This document shows, in pieces, positions 6,577-12,054 of a stretch of DNA of 12,054 bases (position 1 is the first letter of the stretch; every line of letters begins with the position of its first letter). Position numbers and translations under genes: made by a program. Source of the stretch: CAZEQJ01 sp964514385 (GTDB lineage: Bacteria > Bacteroidota > Bacteroidia > Cytophagales > Cyclobacteriaceae); NCBI GenBank assembly GCA_964514385.1, contig CAZEQJ010000061.1, forward strand, positions 1 to 12,054. The letters are read 5' to 3'. Under the pieces are notes generated by a model. It made no database searches and had not been told where the DNA came from. It saw only the letters and a program-made list of their open reading frames with translations.

Positions 6577-7731
6577 ATGAAAAAAATATTTTTAGCTCTT
6601 GCCTCTGCATTTCTGCTGTTTTCATGCGACGATGGTTTTTATATCCCGGATAGTGCTGAGTCGATGGCAATGGCAGATGGAAGAAGTGAAGGCGGAAGCG
6701 GCAACGGTGACAGCGATAACTCAGGCCTTATTACGGCAGGTGAGTGGAACGACCTCAGCAACTGGGCCTTCTGGGAGTCTCTGATGAACGATCAGGACTT
6801 TGGTACATCCCCTGAATACTGGCAGTTTTATCCCATACGAAGAATAGCAGTTCATGTTAAAAATGGTGGATTACCGGTAGCAAACACAAGGGTGCAATTA
6901 AAAAAAGGTGACGAGGTGATGTGGAGTGCTTACACCGACAATCTGGGCCATGCTGAGTTATGGATGGCTCCATTTTCTTCTCAGGGAGATGGAATGGAAG
7001 GGTATTCGGTCACCATCAATGGACAGACGACAGATGTAGTACCTTCCCTTTATTCCGGAACACCGCTTACAGTGGAATATGCCATGCAGCCCAAGCCGGA
7101 ATCGACGGTACAGATCGCATTTGTAGTGGATGCCACAGGGTCTATGTCGGATGAAATGGAGTTTCTGAAAGATGATCTTGAAAATGTGATCGAAAGGGTA
7201 AAAAATAACAACAGCAGCCTTCGTGTAGCTACCTCAAGTGTCTTTTATCGTGATGAGGGCGATGAATACGTCGTAAAAAATTCTCCGTTTACCTATGACC
7301 TCTCTATGACGGCAAACTTCATTCGAAATCAATCTGCAGATGGTGGCGGTGATTTTCCCGAAGCAGTCCATACCGCACTTGACCTTGCCATAAATCAGCT
7401 CGTTTGGGATGAGGACAGTCGTACACGGTTGTTGTTTCTGTTGCTTGATGCGCCACCACATAATCGCCCGGATGTGATCAGCAACCTGAAACAAAATATC
7501 CCGAAAGCTGCAGAAAAGGGCATTAAGATCATACCCATTACCGCAAGTGGTATCGACAAGCCAACGGAGTTTTTAATGCGATTTTTCGCCATACTAACCA
7601 ATGGCACGTATGTTTTCATCACTGATGATAGTGGCATAGGCAATGACCATCTGGAACCTACCGTAGGAGAATATCAGGTAGAATATCTGAATGACCTGAT
7701 GGTGCGACTGATAAATAAATACAGTGAATAA
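6577..7731 (+). CDS. von Willebrand factor A domain lipoprotein
   Basis: The 384-residue protein starts with a lipoprotein signal, MKKIFLALASAFLLFSC, with the lipidated Cys at 17. The following CDDGFYIPD puts two Asp after the Cys, which in Bacteroidota can act as an export signal to the cell surface; surface display is inference. A Gly/Ser/Asp-rich flexible linker (about 26-52) leads to an Ig-like, carboxypeptidase-regulatory-type domain (about 86-170). A VWA domain then runs from 178 to the end. Its MIDAS metal site is visible as D185-A-T187-G-S189, the GGGDFPEA loop (256-263) with D259, and LLLDAPPH with D291. VWA domains bind proteins or metal-dependent ligands; no partner is identifiable. 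The start at 6577 was chosen over an in-frame TTG at 6454 because only the former gives a lipoprotein signal at the N-terminus. The gene appears to be monocistronic. Confidence 0.88.
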   Translation: MKKIFLALASAFLLFSCDDGFYIPDSAESMAMADGRSEGGSGNGDSDNSGLITAGEWNDLSNWAFWESLMNDQDFGTSPEYWQFYPIRRIAVHVKNGGLPVANTRVQLKKGDEVMWSAYTDNLGHAELWMAPFSSQGDGMEGYSVTINGQTTDVVPSLYSGTPLTVEYAMQPKPESTVQIAFVVDATGSMSDEMEFLKDDLENVIERVKNNNSSLRVATSSVFYRDEGDEYVVKNSPFTYDLSMTANFIRNQSADGGGDFPEAVHTALDLAINQLVWDEDSRTRLLFLLLDAPPHNRPDVISNLKQNIPKAAEKGIKIIPITASGIDKPTEFLMRFFAILTNGTYVFITDDSGIGNDHLEPTVGEYQVEYLNDLMVRLINKYSE

Positions 7732-7753
7732 GGGGAATCACTTCCCCTTTTTT
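7730..7753. terminator. bidirectional terminator between VWA and GGT genes
   Basis: An 8-base-pair perfect stem, AAGGGGAA (7730-7737) with TTCCCCTT (7742-7749), closes a TCAC loop and runs into six T residues (7748-7753). It starts inside the VWA stop codon (7729-7731) and its T-tract touches the GGT stop codon (7752-7754), so the two convergent genes have almost no spacer. On the minus strand the T-tract is weak (TTATTC), so termination there is likely less efficient. Confidence 0.85.
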
Positions 7754-9440
7754 AATATCCTGCCGCCATACCGTCCTTCCGGCTTTCGGAGGCTCCACGA
7801 TAGACCTTGTTCTTTTCGTCCCACATGATCGCCTGATAACCGCCGTATACGCCACGGGCATACCCTACAGTGTGACCACGATCCATCAAACCACGGATTG
7901 TCTCATAAGGTATACCGGATTCAATACGTATCATACCCCTTCCGTCGGCCTGTTCACCTGTCGGCGATGATGAGCCGGTATGATCAAACCGTGGAGCGTC
8001 ACCGGCTTCCTGCAGGTTCATACCAAAATCAATGAGGTTCATAACGATCTGTGTATGGCCCTGAGGTTGAAAATCACCTCCCATCACACCAAAACTCACA
8101 TAGGGCTTACCATCTTTGGTGATAAAGGCCGGAATAATAGTATGAAATGGCCTTTTACCCGGTTCATAGGTGTTGTTTTGCCCTTCTGTGAGGCTAAACA
8201 GCTCTCCCCTGTCCTGAAACATAAACCCAAGCTCAGGTGCCACCATACCGGAGCCCATGCCGCGGTAATTACTCTGGATCAGTGATACCATCATACCGTT
8301 TTTGTCGGCTACAGTCATATAAATGGTCTCTCCTTTGGATATTTCGCCTGCATTGTAGCTGCGCGCATAATCACCAATTTCTTTGCGGCGCTCATTGGCA
8401 TAGTCCTCACTGATAAGCTCGCCTACGGGAACATCAGCGAAATCCATATCGGCATAGTATCTGGCCCGGTCTTCAAAGACGAGCTTTTTGGCCTCCGTAA
8501 ACAGATGCAGGTGTTCAGCATTGCCAAATTCGATATCCGAAAAGTCATAACCTTCCAAAATCTGTAACATCTGCAACGCTGCAATGCCCTGCCCGTTTGG
8601 GGGTAACTCCCAGACATCGTACCCCCTGTAATTTACCGAAACAGGGTCTATCCACTCCGAACGGTGATTTTTAAAATCATTCAGTGTATGATGGCCGCCC
8701 TGGCTTTGCAGAAACGCCGCCATTTTTTTTGCCATTGCACCCTCATAAAATGATTTCCTTCCGCTTTTCGCTATCTCGCGGTAGGTATTTGCAAGAAAAG
8801 GATTTTTATAAATTTCACCTTCCTGAGGTAATTTGCCATCATTTTGATCGATGTAAGTCTCTTTGATGTTTGGGTACTCCTGGCGTATGAACCGGGGTAC
8901 ACTGATATTCAAATAATAGCTGATCAGTTGTGTCACAGGAAATCCATTTTCGGCATATCCTATGGCCGGGGCCAGAATGTCATCCATACCCATAGTACCA
9001 AACTTATTATGCATCTCCAGCCAGCCATCAACACAACCGGGAATTGAAACCGGCAATGGCCCATAAGAAGGTATTGTAGTATATCCGTTTTGCTGAAACC
9101 AGTCCAGGGTGAGGTTTTGTGGTGATCGACCGGATGCATTCAAACCGTATAGTTTTTCGGTTTCCGGATCCCAGATGATAGCGAAAAGATCCCCCCCAAT
9201 GCCTGAACCGGTAGGTTCCATTAATCCCAAAGCAGCATTGGCAGCTATGGCTGCATCAATGGCATTACCTCCTTGTTTTAGTATATCAATCCCAACCTGT
9301 GTTGCCAGCGGATGACTGGTCGCGACCATTCCATTTTGTGCAATGACTTCGGAGCGTGTGGCAAACAAAGCACCATTGATCCGGTCCTGTGCTGAAAGAT
9401 GGCAGGTGATAATGGATAGAAAAAAGATAAAATGACGCAT
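7752..9440 (-). CDS. exported gamma-glutamyltransferase-family enzyme
   Basis: This 562-residue protein carries a signal peptide (MRHFIFFLSIITCHLSAQ) and the full N-terminal-nucleophile hydrolase fold of the GGT family. Early motifs are NGMVATSHPLAT, GGNAIDAAIAAN and the Gly-rich EPTGSGIGGD. The processing site is GET-IYMTVADKNG. By alignment to the family, T372 is the nucleophile freed by autocleavage, giving a large and a small subunit in the periplasm. QSNYRGMGSG follows at 389-398. Instead of the classical Ser-Ser-Met-Ser-Pro pocket it has RPFHTIIP (430-437), and GVMGGDFQPQGH (452-463) near the C-terminus. It therefore belongs to a GGT-like branch whose substrate may not be glutathione; other members hydrolyse different amides. 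An in-frame ATG at 9488 was rejected because it overlaps the upstream gene and buries the signal peptide. It is the second gene of a two-gene unit, four bases after its neighbour. Confidence 0.92.
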   Translation of the reverse strand: MRHFIFFLSIITCHLSAQDRINGALFATRSEVIAQNGMVATSHPLATQVGIDILKQGGNAIDAAIAANAALGLMEPTGSGIGGDLFAIIWDPETEKLYGLNASGRSPQNLTLDWFQQNGYTTIPSYGPLPVSIPGCVDGWLEMHNKFGTMGMDDILAPAIGYAENGFPVTQLISYYLNISVPRFIRQEYPNIKETYIDQNDGKLPQEGEIYKNPFLANTYREIAKSGRKSFYEGAMAKKMAAFLQSQGGHHTLNDFKNHRSEWIDPVSVNYRGYDVWELPPNGQGIAALQMLQILEGYDFSDIEFGNAEHLHLFTEAKKLVFEDRARYYADMDFADVPVGELISEDYANERRKEIGDYARSYNAGEISKGETIYMTVADKNGMMVSLIQSNYRGMGSGMVAPELGFMFQDRGELFSLTEGQNNTYEPGKRPFHTIIPAFITKDGKPYVSFGVMGGDFQPQGHTQIVMNLIDFGMNLQEAGDAPRFDHTGSSSPTGEQADGRGMIRIESGIPYETIRGLMDRGHTVGYARGVYGGYQAIMWDEKNKVYRGASESRKDGMAAGY

Positions 9441-9444
9441 AATA

Positions 9445-9969
9445 CTATTTTTTAGTATACAATACCTTGCGCGTGTATACGACATCATTGCCCACTTTCT
9501 GTTCTACTATGAATTCATGGGTTGTGAAACTTGTCATGTACCATTCTACACGCATATTTTCGTTGATCACATCTTCTTTTACTTCAGGTCGCAAAGGGTT
9601 GATCGTTTCCCCCTCAAACCAAATGATCTTTTTTTCATTATTATCCCATCGATAATGCGACCAGTTGACACCTCCATCGGTACGGCAGCTATAGTTATTG
9701 TAACAATTCAATCTCGGATTGAACGAGTGAATGCCACGATAATAATGGCCTTTGGCTGAGACCTCATCAATAATGACACGGGTGGAATCGACTACGAACC
9801 GGATAGAAGCCGTACCTGTATTGGTGATTTTGAATTCATCATCCTGAGCTCTCTTCAGGTATTCGACATAGTCCCATTCTCCACTGAATGGAATAAGAAA
9901 ATCAAGTCTTCCGTTCTGGCCGAATAACCAGGTTGTCGACAAAATCAAGATAAGGCAGATATTTTTCAT
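9445..9969 (-). CDS. small secreted protein of unknown function, operon partner of the GGT gene
   Basis: The product has 174 residues with a signal peptide (MKNICLILILSTTWLFGQ, cleavage near residue 18). The mature part begins FLIPFSGEWDYVEYLKR and continues with predominantly beta-strand-like segments (ASIRFVVDSTRVIIDEV, KKIIWFEGE, HEFIVEQKV), suggesting a small beta-barrel or lipocalin-like fold. The FSGEW start is reminiscent of DUF1579-type proteins, but I would not assign it. Two cysteines (NCYNNYSC) could form a disulphide outside the cytoplasm. The chosen ATG at 9969 gives a signal peptide at the very N-terminus; an in-frame start at 10023 would precede it with a polar, histidine-containing extension. 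Only four bases separate its stop from the GGT start, so the two are almost certainly co-transcribed and exported together. A working link between them is inference. Confidence 0.75.
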   Translation of the reverse strand: MKNICLILILSTTWLFGQNGRLDFLIPFSGEWDYVEYLKRAQDDEFKITNTGTASIRFVVDSTRVIIDEVSAKGHYYRGIHSFNPRLNCYNNYSCRTDGGVNWSHYRWDNNEKKIIWFEGETINPLRPEVKEDVINENMRVEWYMTSFTTHEFIVEQKVGNDVVYTRKVLYTKK

Positions 9970-10060
9970 TTTATTTTTTTTATGACAATGATAACGAATA
10001 AAAAAGCGTAATATCAAAATCATTGTTCATGGAATGCGATAGTATTTGTAATATTGGGCT

Positions 10061-11155
10061 ATGATAATCGGTGTAATTAACAAGCCGGATGACGTGAAGC
10101 TACCTGTCATGCCGGAAATCATTAAAAAACTAAGGGAACAGAATATCGAAGTATGGTTGCCATCCGGCGCCGGGGATGCGTCAATGTTATCAGACGAAGC
10201 TTTGGCAGAAGCCGGTGGAGAAATTAAAGACCGTCAGGAAATCATCAGCAGCAGCGATATATTACTTTCAACATCTCCCGTAACTGATGCTGGCTTTAAG
10301 GAAGGTGCCATTTTGGTAGCTCCTTTTGCGCCCTTTCAGCATCCGGAGGTCACGAACCCCTTTCTCAAAGATAAATTGACCGTTTTCAGCCTGGATATGA
10401 TCCCGCGTACCACAAGGGCACAATCAATGGATATTCTTTCATCCATGGCCTCAATAGCCGGCTATAAGGCTGTATTACTCGCAGCAGAAAAGCTACCACG
10501 GTATTTCCCTATGCTGACTACCGCTGCCGGTAGTATACCTCCTGCCAAAGTGTTGATTATGGGTGCCGGAGTTGCAGGGCTGCAGGCTATTGCCACTGCG
10601 AAAAGACTTGGCGCTGTAGTTGAAGCCTTTGACACTCGCTCAGCCGTAAAAGAAGAGGTACAAAGCCTTGGAGCAAAATTCATCGAAGTAGAAGGTGCAC
10701 GGGATGATGCTGCTGCAGGTGGCTATGCAGTGGAGCAGTCTGAAGAGTATAAGCAAAAACAGGCGGCTATGATCGCTGAGCATATTAAAAAATCAGATGT
10801 GGTAATCACCACGGCACAACTCAGAGGTAAACCTGCACCTTTATTGGTAACGGAAGAAATGCTTAAAACAATGCGCAGAGGGTCAGTAGTAGTGGACCTT
10901 GCTGCCTCCACCGGAGGTAACTGCGCGTTTTCAGAAAATAATAAAAGCATCACCAAATATGGTGTCACCATCATGGGCTATTCCAGTCTGGAAAATCTCG
11001 CCCCCGTACATGTGAGTGAGTTATATGCTAAAAACATCAACAATTTTCTTCAGCTCTTCATTCAGGAGGGTAACATCAGCATCAACTGGGAGGATGATAT
11101 TCTGCAAGGTGCATGCATTGTGAAAGAGGGCGAAGATATCTATAACCAAAAATAA
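10061..11155 (+). CDS. pntAA: NAD(P) transhydrogenase subunit alpha part 1 (NAD(H)-binding domain I)
   Basis: The 364-residue soluble subunit forms domain I of the proton-translocating transhydrogenase. It binds NAD(H) and passes hydride to NADP(+) held by the PntB domain III. The N-terminal alanine-dehydrogenase-like lobe is followed by the mobile segment AQSMDILSSMASIAGYKA (120-137). Next come the Rossmann loop MGAGVAGLQA (167-176) with D191 after strand 2, as expected for NAD(H) binding, and the conserved KPAP (257-260), VVDLAASTGGN (277-287) and GY-x-x-L elements. The length fits the separate alpha-1 polypeptide rather than the fused alpha chain of E. coli, so the subunit is split. The ATG at 10061 starts directly at the conserved MIIGVIN strand. 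It leads a tight operon with pntAB and pntB and diverges from the secreted-protein/GGT unit across 91 bases. Confidence 0.96.
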   Translation: MIIGVINKPDDVKLPVMPEIIKKLREQNIEVWLPSGAGDASMLSDEALAEAGGEIKDRQEIISSSDILLSTSPVTDAGFKEGAILVAPFAPFQHPEVTNPFLKDKLTVFSLDMIPRTTRAQSMDILSSMASIAGYKAVLLAAEKLPRYFPMLTTAAGSIPPAKVLIMGAGVAGLQAIATAKRLGAVVEAFDTRSAVKEEVQSLGAKFIEVEGARDDAAAGGYAVEQSEEYKQKQAAMIAEHIKKSDVVITTAQLRGKPAPLLVTEEMLKTMRRGSVVVDLAASTGGNCAFSENNKSITKYGVTIMGYSSLENLAPVHVSELYAKNINNFLQLFIQEGNISINWEDDILQGACIVKEGEDIYNQK

Positions 11156-11157
11156 CT

Positions 11158-11472
11158 ATGGCTGATTTATTATCTTTTGTGGCAGATAACCTGCTAATGA
11201 TATACCTGCTTGTACTCGCGATATTTTTGGGTACTGAGGTGATATCAAAGGTACCAACTGTATTGCATACTCCACTGATGTCGGGTGCAAATGCCGTAAG
11301 CGGAGTTGTGGTGATCGGTGCTATAATATTAATTCGATCAGTAGAGCCAGATAACTACCTGCTGTTGAGTATTGGCTTTGCCGGTATTTTGCTTGCCATG
11401 ATTAATGTGGTTGGTGGATTTGCAGTGACCGACAGAATGCTGGATATGTTTAAAAAGAAGAAAAGGAAATGA
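11158..11472 (+). CDS. pntAB: NAD(P) transhydrogenase subunit alpha part 2
   Basis: This 104-residue membrane protein has three hydrophobic helices (about 5-25, 42-60 and 67-88) and a basic C-terminus ending KKKKRK. It matches the separate alpha-2 subunit that makes up part of the proton channel (domain II) of three-polypeptide transhydrogenases. The conserved loop PTVLHTPLMSGANAVSG (33-49) lies before helix 2. Its H37 appears to be the channel histidine known from Thermus alpha-2. The gene starts two bases after the pntAA stop and its stop overlaps the pntB start by four bases (ATGA), so translation is probably coupled. Confidence 0.95.
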   Translation: MADLLSFVADNLLMIYLLVLAIFLGTEVISKVPTVLHTPLMSGANAVSGVVVIGAIILIRSVEPDNYLLLSIGFAGILLAMINVVGGFAVTDRMLDMFKKKKRK

Positions 11473-12054
11473 AAATATACTTTGACATCGCCTATATTAT
11501 CAGTGTTACGCTTTTCATTGTAGGACTAAAAAGGCTGAGCCACCCCGATACCGCCCGAAAAGGTAATTTAATTGCTGCAGCAGGAATGGCGCTGGGTATA
11601 CTCGCCTCTCTCTTTATTCCTATCGAAGGTAGTGCAGGAAATTACGGATGGATTGCTCTGGGTATCGCGACTGGTAGCCTAATTGGTATTATCGCTGCGC
11701 GTAAGGTGCAGATGACAGCTATGCCTGAAATGGTATCGCTATTCAATGGACTCGGTGGTGCCTGCGCCATGCTGATATCCATTTCTGAGTTTAATACCTA
11801 CCCGGAAGGTATATCATATATCTCCGGTCAAATGCTGACCACCTTGTTTGCCCTGTTTATTGGTAGCGTATCGTTTACCGGTAGTATTATGGCCTGGGGA
11901 AAGCTGAATGGCTCACTCCGTGATAATATTAAATTGCCGGCACCAACGCAAATAAACCTTATTCTGCTGCTGTTTGTGATAGCACTTGGGGCTGGGATTA
12001 TGCTGAATCCGGAAAATGCAGCGATGTATTTTTACTTTATGCTGGGCATATCAC
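11469..12054 (+). CDS. pntB: NAD(P) transhydrogenase subunit beta, N-terminal part (cut by window end)
   Basis: An open frame runs from ATG at 11469 through the window edge: 195 codons with no stop. It encodes the membrane domain II half of PntB, with hydrophobic helices at about 5-20, 33-51, 57-76 and beyond. The conserved cytoplasmic-edge motif VQMTAMPEMVSLFNGLGG lies at 80-97, and the GSVSFTGSIMAWGKL segment at 132-146 is diagnostic for the family. The NADP(H)-binding domain III must follow outside the window. The position of the E. coli channel histidine (in ILHSFVG) is occupied by Asn93 here. PntB completes the inner-membrane enzyme that couples proton re-entry to NADPH formation from NADH. 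Confidence 0.96.
   Translation, partial: MKIYFDIAYIISVTLFIVGLKRLSHPDTARKGNLIAAAGMALGILASLFIPIEGSAGNYGWIALGIATGSLIGIIAARKVQMTAMPEMVSLFNGLGGACAMLISISEFNTYPEGISYISGQMLTTLFALFIGSVSFTGSIMAWGKLNGSLRDNIKLPAPTQINLILLLFVIALGAGIMLNPENAAMYFYFMLGIS

Noticed and set aside
9441..9488. ATG at 9488 as the GGT start
   Set aside because: It overlaps the upstream gene by 44 bases and adds 16 polar residues before a normal signal peptide starting at 9440.
10023..10048. Bacteroidota-type promoter for pnt: TTG at 10023 and TAGTATTTG at 10040
   Set aside because: It resembles the TTG / TAnnTTTG consensus, but the -7 element has one extra base and the 14-base spacing is shorter than usual, so I do not call it.

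Overview
The window looks like ordinary chromosomal sequence of a Bacteroidota bacterium, probably of the Cytophagales type. This rests on gene content and protein style: short secreted proteins with AQ or GQ cleavage sites, a lipoprotein with Asp right after the lipobox Cys, a roughly 1000-residue BNR/Asp-box propeller protein, very weak or absent Shine-Dalgarno sequences, and moderate GC by eye. No tRNA, rRNA, CRISPR array, insertion sequence or phage gene is visible. The genus cannot be read from this sequence.

Layout, left to right. (1) The 3' end of an alpha/beta hydrolase (+) stops at 196 and is followed by a textbook hairpin terminator at 222-259. (2) A secreted protein of unknown function (340-861, +) is followed by a short stand-alone MBOAT-like membrane protein (about 897-1379, +). 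Three frames overlap at their junction. (3) A diacylglycerol-kinase-family lipid kinase (1394-2293, -) converges on that pair. It diverges from a large exported Asp-box/sortilin-type beta-propeller protein (2399-5566, +). (4) A class I SAM methyltransferase (5614-6375, -) converges on the propeller gene across a shared bidirectional terminator. (5) A lipoprotein with a von Willebrand A domain (6577-7731, +) diverges from the methyltransferase. It converges on a two-gene minus-strand operon across a second shared terminator; that operon is a small secreted protein (9445-9969) followed by an exported gamma-glutamyltransferase-family enzyme (7752-9440). (6) The three-gene proton-translocating transhydrogenase operon pntAA-pntAB-pntB (10061 to beyond the right edge, +) diverges from that operon, and pntB is cut by the window end.

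Most of the window is cell-envelope or secreted functions plus one energy/redox operon. The only tight functional unit is pnt: three subunits of one inner-membrane enzyme with a 2-base gap and a 4-base overlap. The other genes are single units or pairs that alternate in direction, with compact hairpins between convergent genes. I found no convincing new multi-gene system. The spots most worth checking are the overlapping reading frames around 798-931, the half-size MBOAT protein, the altered substrate-pocket motifs of the GGT homologue, and the position of the proton-channel histidine in the transhydrogenase.
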